Shown here piece after piece: positions 32,790-42,414 of a DNA stretch of 64,000 nt. Source of the stretch: Rhodobacteraceae bacterium KLH11 (GTDB lineage: Bacteria; Pseudomonadota; Alphaproteobacteria; Rhodobacterales; Rhodobacteraceae); contig DS999531.1 of the NCBI GenBank assembly GCA_000158135.1, positions 1,641,774 through 1,705,773 of the forward strand, written 5' to 3'. The notes under the pieces were generated by a model. It had not been told where the DNA came from. It worked only from the letters and a program-made list of their open reading frames with translations, and searched no databases. The position numbers and the translations under genes were made by a program. The number at the start of each line of letters is the position of its first letter. The first letter of the stretch is position 1.

Positions 32790-33190
32790 TGAGCGGTCTG
32801 GTTCTGAAACTTGCCCCCAAGGAACGGGTTCTGATCAACGGCGTTGTCATCGAAAACGGGGATCGCCGCAGCCGGTTCTCGATCATGACCCCGCAGGCCA
32901 ATGTTCTGCGCCTGAGGGATGCGATCCATCCTGAAGAGGTTAATACTCCGGTGCGTCGTGTCTGCTACGCTGCACAGCTTGTTTTGTCAGGCGACACGGA
33001 ACCTGATCAGGCGCGCCAGCAATTGCTGCGACGGGTCGAAGAACTGAGTCAGGTTTTCACGGATGCCGACAGCCGCCGGGTGCTGGCAGATGCGACCGAG
33101 GCCCTGGTGGCCGAGCAATACTATAAATGCCTGAAGGCGCTGAGGTCCCTACTTCCGCGTGAGGAGCGCTTGATGGCGTATCAGCAGTGA
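32789..33190 (+). CDS. flbT: Flagellin mRNA regulator FlbT
   Basis: 133 residues from the ATG at 32789. FlbT represses flagellin synthesis post-transcriptionally by binding its mRNA leader. Conserved features are LVLKLAPKERVLINGVVIENGDRR, VLRLRDAIHPEEVNTPVRRVCY and YYKCLKALRSLLPREERLM. The family is confined to alphaproteobacteria. The last codons overlap the GTG of the next gene. Confidence 0.95.
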   Translation: MSGLVLKLAPKERVLINGVVIENGDRRSRFSIMTPQANVLRLRDAIHPEEVNTPVRRVCYAAQLVLSGDTEPDQARQQLLRRVEELSQVFTDADSRRVLADATEALVAEQYYKCLKALRSLLPREERLMAYQQ

Positions 33191-33984
33191 ATTTCCAACC
33201 GGTCATACCGTCGGGCGGGCTGGTCGGCTGGCGTTTTTTGCAACGGACCTATGATGCGCAGTTGCAAAGCTACTCCGCCTCAAACGTTAACCAGAGAGAG
33301 ACGGATTATTTCCTCGAAAATATCGGCAAGGTTCAATCGGCGGAGGATCTGGTTTCGGATCGGCGACTTTTGCAAGTGGCGTTAGGCGCGTTTGGTCTTG
33401 AGGCGGATCTGGATAACCGGTTTTTCATCCAGAAAATCCTGTCTGATGGCACCCAGGCCGAGGATGCCCTGGCGAACCGGCTGGCGGATGGCCGGTACCG
33501 GGATTTTGCGAATGCTTTTGGTCTGGGGCCGGGGGATGTACGCAAAACCGGTCTGACCAACGAGATGGAAAAGATCGCCAGTGACAATCTGGTTGCCCGG
33601 TTCGAAATCTCGGTTGGTGAAGCAGATGAGTCGATGCGCATCGCTTTGTTCACACAGCACGCCTTGCAGGAGATCGCGGCGCAAGATGGCAGCGAGAACA
33701 GGAAATGGTTTGATCTGATGGGGCTGCCACCGTTGCGCAGCATGATGGAGACGGCTTTGGGCCTGCCGTCTGCGTTTGCACAGCTGGATATCGACAAACA
33801 GCTTGAGGTGTTCAGGGATCGGTTGCAACGCGTCACCGGATCATCCGACCTGTCGCAGTTCACTGACAGCGAAGCGATCGGAAAACTGACTGATACTTAC
33901 CTGGCCCGCAGCCAGATCGCCCAGTTGCAGAGAATAACGTCGCCCGCGCAGACCGCGTTGATCCTGCTTGGGGGAGGCAATTGA
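33187..33984 (+). CDS. DUF1217 flagellar-cluster protein
   Basis: 265 residues from a GTG at 33187 that overlaps the flbT stop. It matches DUF1217: GGLVGWRFLQRTYDAQLQSYSAS, ENIGKVQSAEDLVSDRRLLQVALGAFGLE, FANAFGLG and YLARSQIAQL near the end. The family occurs in flagellar loci of Rhodobacterales and Rhizobiales; its function is not established. There is no signal peptide. Last gene of the flagellin operon; the 78-bp gap to the convergent cyclase gene shows no clear terminator. Confidence 0.85.
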   Translation: MNFQPVIPSGGLVGWRFLQRTYDAQLQSYSASNVNQRETDYFLENIGKVQSAEDLVSDRRLLQVALGAFGLEADLDNRFFIQKILSDGTQAEDALANRLADGRYRDFANAFGLGPGDVRKTGLTNEMEKIASDNLVARFEISVGEADESMRIALFTQHALQEIAAQDGSENRKWFDLMGLPPLRSMMETALGLPSAFAQLDIDKQLEVFRDRLQRVTGSSDLSQFTDSEAIGKLTDTYLARSQIAQLQRITSPAQTALILLGGGN

Positions 33985-34062
33985 GCAAGCAGCGGTATTT
34001 GATCTGGCAATGTCAGGCCAACCAGAGCCAGAGATGCCAAAGCATGGGCGGGGCGAATGCCC

Positions 34063-35670
34063 TTAATGCGCGGCTTGTTGTGGATCGTGCGCTGGCTCTT
34101 GCGCGTCCAGTATAGCGTCGGCGCCGGTTGTCATGGCGAAGGACGGGACCGGTTGTGAAACATTGTGCAGTTTGATTGCCCCAAGAGGGATGGCCTGTTT
34201 GCAGGCGGGCTCGATATCTTGCGAGACGACAATGCGATGGCCTACCGTTTTGCTGTATTCTCCCAATCTGGCCGCGACATTGGCGGCTTGCCCAACCACC
34301 GTAAAATCCAACCGCTCGCGCGAGCCGACATTGCCATAGGTGACACGACCGTAGGCAACACCGATTGAGCAGTCACAATAGTGATCCTTGTCTTGATTGC
34401 GCAGCTCAGCCAATTTCTCAACGATCTCGACGGCTGATCGCTGCGCATTTGACCGTGCTTGAGGTGCGTTGTCCCCTGCGGGAAAAACAGCCAGCACAGC
34501 GTCGCCGATGAACTTAAGCACCTCCCCATCATGGTTGTGCACGACGTCAGAGACGGTCTCAAAGAAGCTGTTCAGAACCGTGATATAATCGTTGCGGCCC
34601 AGCTGTTCTTCCAGAGCAGTCGAGTTGCGCAGATCGCAGAACATGATCGCCGCATCTATATCATCCCCGTCGCCACGCCGGATTTCACCCCCCAAAACGC
34701 GCGCGCCCGTGCGTTTTCCGACATAGGTTTCCAGCAAAACCTGCGCGTTTTCGCGTTGCATGAAGACTTCGTAAAACCTTGCGATGACCGAAGAGCACTC
34801 GAAGACCAGACCGAGGTTTTCAATTGTGAATCCGTCAGGGTGATCGCAGGTCAGGGTCAGCACATTCGTGCGCCCATCCGAGAATTGCAGCGGCATGGCC
34901 ACATAATCGGTGGCCCCTTTGGCGCGCAAATCCTCGATAATGGGAAAACTGTCATACGAGCTGTCATCATTCAGGCGTTGCCGCACCCCACCCAGACCGT
35001 TTGCGACATGGCGCAACGGGCTGTTGGTATAGGCCGGATGGTCGTGAATTTCGTAGCTCGGGGTGTTGGTCGAAATCTCGGCCGCGCCTTTTTCCCAGAT
35101 ATAATGCTTGCCCGCGATCAGCGGATGCAATGACCAGACCAGAATGCTGAGACGTTGGATCGATATGCCATGTTCCAGCATTTTCTCGGCCAGCACTTTG
35201 GTGAAGGTATCTGCCGTGTCAATCTCGGAGGCACCGCGCATAAGCCAATCAATCAAGGGGCCGCTGATATTACCATCATCGGGCTGGCGCAGCTGGTTAT
35301 CGCCCAAATCGATTCGCGTGGCCGTGTCCGGCATAAAGCCGATATAGCCCTGAATGGCCGCGCTTTCGGGCAGGGTATCTTCGTAGGCCCAGATGGAATT
35401 GATCAGCCGTTCTTGTGGCAGGCTGATGTCGTGATAGGTGGCGGTGCCCTTGAAAGGGCAAAAGGTCTGCAACCCGGTTTCGGGGCTGGGCTCGACGCAT
35501 AAGTCTTCGCGCGGAACATAGATGGCGGGCGGCAGCCGTGTTTCATACATGACCTTGGCGTTCCGGCTTTCGGCCAGCAAGGTGTCGCCACGGTAAATCG
35601 CGATCCGGCCCTTCAGCGGTTCGACCGAGATTCCGTAGCCTTTGACATTTGGTGTGGCATGGACGTTCAT
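34063..35670 (-). CDS. DUF427 - sensor - class III adenylate cyclase fusion
   Basis: 535 residues from the ATG at 35670, with GGAGG six bases upstream. Residues 8-115 are a DUF427 domain (TFCPFKGTATYHDI; SIWAYEDTLPESAAIQGYIGF). Residues 140-305 resemble the regulatory part of rhizobial-type cyclases (LSILVWSLHPLIAGKHYIW; LRAKGATDYVAMPL). Residues 340-515 are the class III catalytic domain, with metal aspartates in FCDLRNST (346) and FIGDAVLAVF (390) and QAANVAARL. It should make cAMP (cGMP cannot be excluded). No membrane segment. The fusion to DUF427 is unusual. The neighbouring membrane winged-helix gene is on the same strand, 91 bp upstream. Confidence 0.88.
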   Translation of the reverse strand: MNVHATPNVKGYGISVEPLKGRIAIYRGDTLLAESRNAKVMYETRLPPAIYVPREDLCVEPSPETGLQTFCPFKGTATYHDISLPQERLINSIWAYEDTLPESAAIQGYIGFMPDTATRIDLGDNQLRQPDDGNISGPLIDWLMRGASEIDTADTFTKVLAEKMLEHGISIQRLSILVWSLHPLIAGKHYIWEKGAAEISTNTPSYEIHDHPAYTNSPLRHVANGLGGVRQRLNDDSSYDSFPIIEDLRAKGATDYVAMPLQFSDGRTNVLTLTCDHPDGFTIENLGLVFECSSVIARFYEVFMQRENAQVLLETYVGKRTGARVLGGEIRRGDGDDIDAAIMFCDLRNSTALEEQLGRNDYITVLNSFFETVSDVVHNHDGEVLKFIGDAVLAVFPAGDNAPQARSNAQRSAVEIVEKLAELRNQDKDHYCDCSIGVAYGRVTYGNVGSRERLDFTVVGQAANVAARLGEYSKTVGHRIVVSQDIEPACKQAIPLGAIKLHNVSQPVPSFAMTTGADAILDAQEPAHDPQQAAH

Positions 35671-35760
35671 CTGCAACCTCCGTTGGCCAGATTTCTATAG
35701 GATGGGCCTTCGGGGCACTCTTTCCAAGATGTGCGGGCAGATTTTACCTCAATCCCGGTC

Positions 35761-36462
35761 TCAGACCATTTGGATCACGTCTTTTTCGATCGAAAGCATA
35801 TAGCCCTTTTTGGCAATATTCTTGACCAGCAACTCGCTGACCATCTGGTTGCCCAGGGCATCGCGCAGGCGTTTGATCCGGGTGGCCCCCGCGGCCTCAT
35901 CACAATCGGCGGTACTTTTGCCCGAGATCATGGCCTCGATCTGAACACCTGACAACACCTCGTCATCCAATCGGGATTCGGCCAGAACCGAAAGGGTTTC
36001 CATAGCGGCGGGCGTCAGTTTGAAATCCATGTTGTTAAGGTAAACAGTGTTTTCTTCGCGACTGATAAGCAGTGATGTGACCTGAATCCCGGTGCGTTCG
36101 ATCTGTGCCATGCGGCGGTTCAGCAGAACCAGCATAACCAGAAAGACCAGCGCGGCGATCAGCATGGCGCTGGCAAAGATCAGCAAGACAAAGATCACCA
36201 TGCGGTAACTGGACAACGTATCGGCAAAGGCGGTGCCGGATTGCGCCAGGATTTCCAGTAGCCGGATTTCGGCTTGAGAGGTCAGATCGGCCTCGACAAA
36301 CAGTCGCTCGACCCGGGCGTTAAAGGCGTTGGCATCCGGCAGTGTCCAGAACAGGAAAGCCGCCGCCGTGACCAGAATGGCGAGAATTGCGGCAATACCG
36401 GCCCCAACCAGTCGTACTCCCGAGCGGCGGGCCTCAGTAACGGAGATAGAATTTTCCGGCAT
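35761..36462 (-). CDS. Membrane-anchored winged-helix protein, unknown target
   Basis: 233 residues from the ATG at 36462, with GGAAGG just upstream. Two membrane helices (about 16-40 and 88-114) enclose a periplasmic loop of about 47 residues. The cytoplasmic C-terminus (140-228) looks like an OmpR/ToxR-type winged helix: FKLTPAAMETLSVLAE, DEAAGATRIKRLRDALG and LLVKNIAKKGYML. ToxR-type regulators have the DNA-binding domain before a single helix; here the order is reversed. It could turn a periplasmic signal into transcription directly. Its 5' end overlaps the upstream small-protein gene by 29 bases, implying cotranscription. Confidence 0.7.
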   Translation of the reverse strand: MPENSISVTEARRSGVRLVGAGIAAILAILVTAAAFLFWTLPDANAFNARVERLFVEADLTSQAEIRLLEILAQSGTAFADTLSSYRMVIFVLLIFASAMLIAALVFLVMLVLLNRRMAQIERTGIQVTSLLISREENTVYLNNMDFKLTPAAMETLSVLAESRLDDEVLSGVQIEAMISGKSTADCDEAAGATRIKRLRDALGNQMVSELLVKNIAKKGYMLSIEKDVIQMV

Positions 36463-36721
36463 TGGCCTTCCTTTGATCCAATCCTTCCGGTCCAAAGACG
36501 GACATCACATTCAGCAGCGTCCAGCCCGAGGCTTTCAGGCGCTTGGCAACCTCTTTCTTTGCCTTGCCTTTGTTACAGCCCGACACTTGCATGACGCCGT
36601 AGTGAAGACGCAGAGGGTTATCCTGTTTGGCTTTATAATCGGCATAACAATCCGCAGCCGAAGCAGCAGAGCCAAGCGATAACAGCGCCATCAGGATCAG
36701 AGAAGAGAGGATCTGTTTCAT
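36434..36721 (-). CDS. Small exported protein, unknown function
   Basis: 95 residues from the ATG at 36721, AGGA eight bases upstream. A signal peptide ends at ASA-AD. The mature protein is about 70 residues, with two cysteines (ADCYADYKAK and VSGCNKGKAKKE) and GWTLLNVMSVFGPEGLD; basic overall. No family recognised. It overlaps the membrane winged-helix gene downstream by 29 bases, so it may supply or modify the signal sensed there; this is speculation from layout. Confidence 0.7.
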   Translation of the reverse strand: MKQILSSLILMALLSLGSAASAADCYADYKAKQDNPLRLHYGVMQVSGCNKGKAKKEVAKRLKASGWTLLNVMSVFGPEGLDQRKANAGKFYLRY

Positions 36722-36897
36722 AGGCTGCATCCTGCGCATGAGTTGGCCGGATATTCAATAACTCTGGGGGGTTCACGGCACTGATATCGGATAACAACCG
36801 GTCGATATTGCTTGTCGGAAGGAGGAAGGCACAGGTTCAGGGCATCAAACACGCGGTCCGCAACGGGCCAGCCTCAGAATTCAAAAGGACCTGCACC

Positions 36898-37389
36898 ATG
36901 CATAAGAAATTCATCGCTCTGATCATTGCCTCAGCCGTTGCCATCACCGGCGTTTCAGCCTCGCAGGCGCGCGCGGCAGATACGCGTGACATTCTGGGTG
37001 GCCTGGCGGCAATCGCCATCATTGGCGCGGCGGCCCATCACTATCACAAGGAAAAAAGCAAAAAAGAGAAGGTTTCGCGGAAGCATGTGGAAAAGCACTA
37101 TGTTCCGAAGGCGAAAAAGCATCATCACCGCAAGGCCAAAAAACACCCCGTGCGCCCGCTGCCGAAACATGTGGCCCGGTATGATCTGCCGCGGCGCTGC
37201 CTGCGCACCTATGATCACTATTCAAGCCATCGTCCTTTGCTGGCGCCGAAATGCCTGAGCAAACATTACAAACATGCTAATAGCCTGCCCCAACGGTGCA
37301 AGGTTGGTTTCTGGAATGGCAAAAAGGTCAAACGGGCATACGAACCCGCATGCCTGCGCCAGAAAGGATACCGTGTCGTTTATCAGTAA
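36898..37389 (+). CDS. Exported His/Lys-rich protein, unknown function
   Basis: 163 residues from the ATG at 36898, preceded by AAGGA. A signal peptide ends at ARA-AD near residue 25. A Gly/Ala-rich hydrophobic stretch ([19 protein letters not shown]) follows, then a highly basic segment with [10 protein letters not shown], and a C-terminal part with four cysteines ([34 protein letters not shown]) that could form disulfides. The His and Lys content suggests metal or polyanion binding, but I recognise no family. Divergent from the previous gene; followed by two hairpins. Confidence 0.75.
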   Translation: MHKKFIALIIASAVAITGVSASQARAADTRDILGGLAAIAIIGAAAHHYHKEKSKKEKVSRKHVEKHYVPKAKKHHHRKAKKHPVRPLPKHVARYDLPRRCLRTYDHYSSHRPLLAPKCLSKHYKHANSLPQRCKVGFWNGKKVKRAYEPACLRQKGYRVVYQ

Positions 37390-37407
37390 CCGGTTTCGAG
37401 CAGGAGC

Positions 37408-37427
37408 GGCGCTCAAAAAAAAGCGCC
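37408..37427. other. Hairpin with an A-rich loop
   Basis: GGCGCT and AGCGCC pair around a loop of C and seven A. On the minus strand the loop is seven T. It lies just upstream of the strong terminator at 37434. Confidence 0.4.
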
Positions 37428-37433
37428 GTGCAG

Positions 37434-37465
37434 GAGAGGGTGGCGCAAGCTGCCCTCTCTTTTTT
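37434..37465 (+). terminator. Rho-independent terminator before rnhB
   Basis: GAGAGGG (37434-37440) pairs with CCCTCTC (37453-37459), extended inside by GC pairs, and is followed by six T. It ends the transcript of the His/Lys-rich protein. Confidence 0.9.
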
Positions 37466-37501
37466 CTTGCGGAATCTGCCAAAACGCGGTTTGCCCAAGG
37501 G

Positions 37502-38119
37502 ATGTCGACACCCAACTATGAACTGGAACAGGCCCTGCTGGCGCGCGGATACGTCAGAGTTGCCGGTGTGGATGAAGTGGGGCGCGGTCCGCTGGCCGGC
37601 CCGGTTGTCGCAGCCGCTGTGATCCTGAACCCGGATGATTTTCCCGAAGGGTTGAATGATTCCAAGAAGCTGACCGCGAAACGGCGCGGCGCGCTGGATC
37701 TGGCATTGCGCGCGCAGGCCAGCGTTGCCGTTGCTCAGGCCTCGGTCGCCGAGATTGATGAGCATAATATCCTGCGGGCGTCGCATCTGGCGATGGTACG
37801 TGCGGTTGCGGCTTTGAACCCTGCGCCTGACTTTCTGTTGATTGACGGGAACATGATCCCCCGGGGTCTGAAAATCCCGTCGCAGGCGGTGGTCAGAGGT
37901 GATGCGCGGTCGGTGTCGATTGCGGGGGCCTCAATCGTTGCGAAAAACTGGCGTGATCGGTTGATGGTGGATTTGGCGCAACAGCATCCGGGCTATGGCT
38001 GGGAAGCAAACGCCGGTTATCCGACAAAACAGCATCGCGAGGCGCTGCGAAATCTTGGCGTGACCCCACACCATAGACGTTCGTTCAAACCGGTCCACAA
38101 TATCTTGTATCAAGAGTAA
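37502..38119 (+). CDS. rnhB: Ribonuclease HII
   Basis: 205 residues from the ATG at 37502, AAGGG just upstream; the frame is open for 76 more codons but that part runs through the terminator. RNase HII cuts RNA in RNA-DNA hybrids and single ribonucleotides in DNA. Catalytic residues are visible: [17 protein letters not shown] (DEVGRG), LNDSKKL, LLIDGN and [16 protein letters not shown]. It begins 37 bases after a terminator, so it needs its own promoter in a very short space, or relies on readthrough. ccrM follows on the same strand. Confidence 0.96.
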   Translation: MSTPNYELEQALLARGYVRVAGVDEVGRGPLAGPVVAAAVILNPDDFPEGLNDSKKLTAKRRGALDLALRAQASVAVAQASVAEIDEHNILRASHLAMVRAVAALNPAPDFLLIDGNMIPRGLKIPSQAVVRGDARSVSIAGASIVAKNWRDRLMVDLAQQHPGYGWEANAGYPTKQHREALRNLGVTPHHRRSFKPVHNILYQE

Positions 38120-38132
38120 ATTGTAAGCTGCT

Positions 38133-38171
38133 GATTCAAAAAAGAAATTGACGGCGAATCATCTTTGACTC
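38133..38171 (+). promoter_or_regulatory. Three GANTC sites in the ccrM promoter region
   Basis: GATTC at 38133, GAATC at 38156 and GACTC at 38167, all targets of CcrM itself, lie in the 107-bp gap before ccrM. Nearby is the dyad GCGC-AAAA-GCGC at 38193-38204. In Caulobacter, methylation of such sites damps ccrM transcription. Confidence 0.6.
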
Positions 38172-38217
38172 ATCCTTGTCTCAACCAAATGAGCGCAAAA
38201 GCGCCGTGGACACTTGA

Positions 38218-39330
<1,113 letters not shown>

Positions 39331-39373
39331 ATACCGCCGGTGCCTGTGGCCTGACACAAGGCACTATGCCTTG

Positions 39374-39402
39374 CCCCGCCGTTCCCGGCGGGGTCTTTTG
39401 TT
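39374..39402 (+). terminator. Rho-independent terminator after ccrM
   Basis: CCCCGCCG (39374-39381) pairs with CGGCGGGG (39386-39393) across a 4-base loop, followed by TCTTTTGTTTTT. Confidence 0.9.
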
Positions 39403-39502
39403 TTTGCACGGGGAAGGATTGGCCAAAGTGTGAAGCGATTTTGGGGCCTCTGAGGCAGACCATGTACCTGAGGTGGTAACAAAAGCTCCCCCCCGTCAGA
39501 AC

Positions 39503-39558
39503 CGCATCACAGATGCGTTCCTTCCCGTTGGGCCGGGCAGCGCGCTGACGCGCGCTGC
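39503..39558 (-). terminator. Two hairpins downstream of alkB
   Basis: GCAGCGCG / CGCGCTGC (39537-39558, 6-base loop) lies just past the alkB stop, and CGCATC / GATGCG (39503-39517, 3-base loop) beyond it. No T run, so termination is likely but not certain. The rest of the 230-bp ccrM-alkB gap shows nothing else. Confidence 0.45.
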
Positions 39559-39560
39559 GG

Positions 39561-40697
39561 TCAGGTGCGGGGCATCGGGTTTTGTGCTGTGTTATAGGGC
39601 TGCCAATCGGTGATCTCGGGGTAGTACTGGCGTCGCCAGGCGCGGACCTTCGGGTTCATGGTACGGCGCCACAGGGGTGGAATCATCGCGGCGACTGTCA
39701 TGACCGGATACCCGTATGGCAACTGCGGTGCGGCATCCTGTGCATGGTGTTGCAGCAGCGGAAAGCGACGGCCTGGTTTGTAATGGTGGTCCGAATGGCG
39801 TTGCAGGTTGATCAGCAACCAGTTTGAGGCTTTTTGCGAGGAATTCCATGAATGGCGCGGGCGCACATGTTCGTATTTGCCATCGCCCAGATGTTTGCGG
39901 GTCAGACCGTAATGTTCAACATAATTGACCAGTTCCAGCTGCCAGATTGCCGTGCCCGCCTGTATCAGGAACAGGCCCAATCCGGCCCATCCACCAATCA
40001 GAAATGCCAGCAGCAGCATCGTGATTTGCAGGGCCCAATAGCGCCAGAACGGATTGCCCGGGTCGGTCCATGACCGGTCTTTGCGGGCCAGTTTGTCCTG
40101 TTCTGCGCGGAAGGCCGAGATCAGGCTTTGGCGCAGCACACGCGGGTAGAACCGGTGAAACCCCTCGTTGTAGCGCGCGGTCACCGGATCGCGTGGGGTG
40201 CCGACATGGCGGTGATGAACCAGCAGATGTTCGGACCGGAAATGTGAATACATAACCATCGATAGCAGGATATCGCCCAGCCATCGTTCGCGCGTGCCTT
40301 TCTGGTGCATCAATTCATGGCTGTAGTTGATCCCGACCGTGCCGGAAATGACGCCCATCCCGAAGAACACGCCAATCTTTTCTGCTGAGGTCAGCCCGAC
40401 AGAGTGGGTCGTGTACCAGAGCAGCCCATAGAGGGTGAAGAACTGGACCGGAGCCCATGCCTTGGTCAGCGCGATATACCAGCGCAGAACGGTGTCGGGT
40501 GTATCCGGATCTGCGTTGTCCAGGTTGAGGCCGGTCAGGCGGTCGAGCACGGCAAAAGCCCACCAGGTTGACAGGGGCACCAGCAAAACCCACCAGCCCC
40601 CCGCTATGGTGGTTGCCCAGATCAGCGGGATCAACAGGTATGAACACCCGAAGGGCAGGGCGGATTGCCAGCGGGACAGGGTGTCAGGCGCGATCAT
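39561..40697 (-). CDS. alkB: Alkane 1-monooxygenase
   Basis: 378 residues from the ATG at 40697 (GGAG seven bases upstream); a GTG eight codons earlier is less likely. AlkB is an inner-membrane di-iron enzyme that hydroxylates terminal methyl groups of medium-chain alkanes with electrons from rubredoxin. The histidine clusters are intact: HELMH, HLLVHHRHVGTPRDP, NYVEHYGL and LQRHSDHH. About six hydrophobic helices are seen. No rubredoxin or rubredoxin reductase is in the window and no regulator adjoins it, so electron partners are elsewhere. Confidence 0.93.
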   Translation of the reverse strand: MIAPDTLSRWQSALPFGCSYLLIPLIWATTIAGGWWVLLVPLSTWWAFAVLDRLTGLNLDNADPDTPDTVLRWYIALTKAWAPVQFFTLYGLLWYTTHSVGLTSAEKIGVFFGMGVISGTVGINYSHELMHQKGTRERWLGDILLSMVMYSHFRSEHLLVHHRHVGTPRDPVTARYNEGFHRFYPRVLRQSLISAFRAEQDKLARKDRSWTDPGNPFWRYWALQITMLLLAFLIGGWAGLGLFLIQAGTAIWQLELVNYVEHYGLTRKHLGDGKYEHVRPRHSWNSSQKASNWLLINLQRHSDHHYKPGRRFPLLQHHAQDAAPQLPYGYPVMTVAAMIPPLWRRTMNPKVRAWRRQYYPEITDWQPYNTAQNPMPRT

Positions 40698-40756
40698 CTT
40701 CGGGCTCCGATGTGTTGGCACAACAGTAAAGGGCTGGTCCGGTTTTGCACAGCGGT

Positions 40757-41812
40757 CTATTGGCCGCGCCAGAGGTCGAAAGCCTTGCGCATGACGGTGG
40801 GCAGATCACCGGGTCTGAACTGGTGCTTGTCCATGATCGTCAAACCGGTTGGGGCTTCTCGGTGGGGCAATTCAGCTGTCCAGAGGCGCAGGATCAGGTG
40901 AAAATGCGTGAAGGTATGGCGGACCTCGCCCGGTATTTCCCGCCATTGCGCCGGGAAGGGAGGGTTCTCGGCCGGTGTTTCGGACCAGTCTGAACCCGGC
41001 CAGCCCAGCATTCCGCCCAGCAGGCCTTTTTCGGGGCGGCGTTCCAGCAACAAGGCTCCGTCTTTGCGCTGGGCGATGTAGATGTGGCCATGTCGTGTGG
41101 GCTTTGGCTTTTTGGGTGTTTTCGCGGGCAGATCGGCCTGCGTGCCCGCCGCCCGGGCCCGGCAGGGTTGGCAAAGCGGGCAGATGCCGCAGGCCGGAGA
41201 TTTTGGCGTGCAGATGGTTGCACCCAGATCCATGACGGCTTGCGCATAGTCTCCGGGGCGGCTTTGGGGGGTCAGTGCCGCAGCTTTGCTTTTTAGCGCG
41301 GGTTTTGATCCCGGCAGAGGATCGTGAATGTCATAGAGGCGGGCCATGACGCGTTCGACATTTCCATCCAGAACGGTCTCCGGGCGGTCAAAGGCGATCG
41401 CTGCGATCGCCGCTGCAGTATAGGGGCCAATGCCGGGTAACTGCAGCAGTGCATCGTAACTGTCAGGGAACTGTCCGCCATGGTCTGAGGTCACAATCCG
41501 CGCGCATTTCAGCAGATTGCGGGCGCGGGCATAGTAGCCCAGCCCGGCCCACTCTCCCATGACCTGTTCATCGGCAGCGGCGGCCAGCGCATCAACGGTT
41601 GGCCAGCGCGATGTAAATCGCACAAAGTAATCCCGGACAGCGGCAACAGTGGTTTGCTGCAACATCACCTCGGACAGCCAGACGCGGTAAGGGTCGGGCA
41701 ACACACCGGCAGCACGATCTGCGGGGCCGATGCGCCATGGCATTTCGCGCGCATGGCGGTCGTACCAGGCCAGCAACGCATCGCTCACGTCCAGTTCATT
41801 ACAGTCACGCAA
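40757..41812 (-). CDS. mutY: A/G-specific adenine DNA glycosylase MutY
   Basis: 351 residues. MutY removes adenine paired with 8-oxoguanine. The helix-hairpin-helix is LLQLPGIGPYTAAAIAAIAF with the following catalytic-aspartate region (ETVLDGNVERVMARL); the [4Fe-4S] cluster cysteines are spaced C-x6-C-x2-C-x5-C in CTPKSPACGICPLCQPC. The N-terminal EVMLQQTTVAAVRDYFVRF is typical. The C-terminal NUDIX-like domain (residues about 225-340) reads 8-oxoG. It begins divergently from the DUF721 gene, which is a common alphaproteobacterial arrangement as far as I recall. Confidence 0.96.
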   Translation of the reverse strand: MRDCNELDVSDALLAWYDRHAREMPWRIGPADRAAGVLPDPYRVWLSEVMLQQTTVAAVRDYFVRFTSRWPTVDALAAAADEQVMGEWAGLGYYARARNLLKCARIVTSDHGGQFPDSYDALLQLPGIGPYTAAAIAAIAFDRPETVLDGNVERVMARLYDIHDPLPGSKPALKSKAAALTPQSRPGDYAQAVMDLGATICTPKSPACGICPLCQPCRARAAGTQADLPAKTPKKPKPTRHGHIYIAQRKDGALLLERRPEKGLLGGMLGWPGSDWSETPAENPPFPAQWREIPGEVRHTFTHFHLILRLWTAELPHREAPTGLTIMDKHQFRPGDLPTVMRKAFDLWRGQ

Positions 41813-41893
41813 GTTTTATCCAACTCCTCGTCAGGTTTCGCTGGCGTCCGGTTCTCAGCCTATTACAATAGCCGCGCAGGAGTTGGAAACCAG

Positions 41894-42400
41894 ATGCAGC
41901 GCAGACGTTCCTCGACCCGCGGGTTCAAACGCACCGCGACCTTGCTGAATGACCGGATCAGGCAGGCAGGGGAAAGCCGGGGCTTTGCCGTGTCGCGTCT
42001 GTTGACCCATTGGGCCGAGATCGTGGGGCAGGATATCGCCGGGATCGCGCGGCCTGTGAATGTGGGTTACGCCAAAGGCGGGTTTGGCGCGACGCTGACC
42101 GTGCTGACCACCGGGCCACAGGCCCCGATGCTGGAGATGCAGAAAGAGCAGCTTCGCGACAAGGTCAACGCGGTCTATGGGTATAACGCGATAAACCGCA
42201 TTCGCATCACCCAGACAGCTCCGACCGGATTTGCCGAGGGGCAGGCCAGTTTCAATCACAAACCGAAACAGGCAAAACCCGAGATTGCACCAGAAATCGC
42301 GGCAGAGGCTGACAAAGTGTCACGCGATGTTCACGATGGTGAGTTGCGCGCGGCCCTTGAACGTCTGGGCCGCAACGTTTTATCCAAACACAAACGCTGA
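41894..42400 (+). CDS. DUF721 domain protein
   Basis: 168 residues from the ATG at 41894; a longer frame exists upstream but overlaps mutY. The DUF721 core is seen at residues 14-100: RIRQAGESRGFAVSRLLTHWAEIVGQDIAG, GGFGATLTVLTTGPQAPMLEM and INRIRITQT. The remainder is a charged, probably flexible tail. DUF721 proteins include DciA, the DnaB helicase loader, which suggests a replication role, but alphaproteobacterial long forms are untested. It ends 14 bases before the DsbA-like gene. Confidence 0.8.
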   Translation: MQRRRSSTRGFKRTATLLNDRIRQAGESRGFAVSRLLTHWAEIVGQDIAGIARPVNVGYAKGGFGATLTVLTTGPQAPMLEMQKEQLRDKVNAVYGYNAINRIRITQTAPTGFAEGQASFNHKPKQAKPEIAPEIAAEADKVSRDVHDGELRAALERLGRNVLSKHKR

Positions 42401-42414
42401 GAAAGGGCTGAGGA

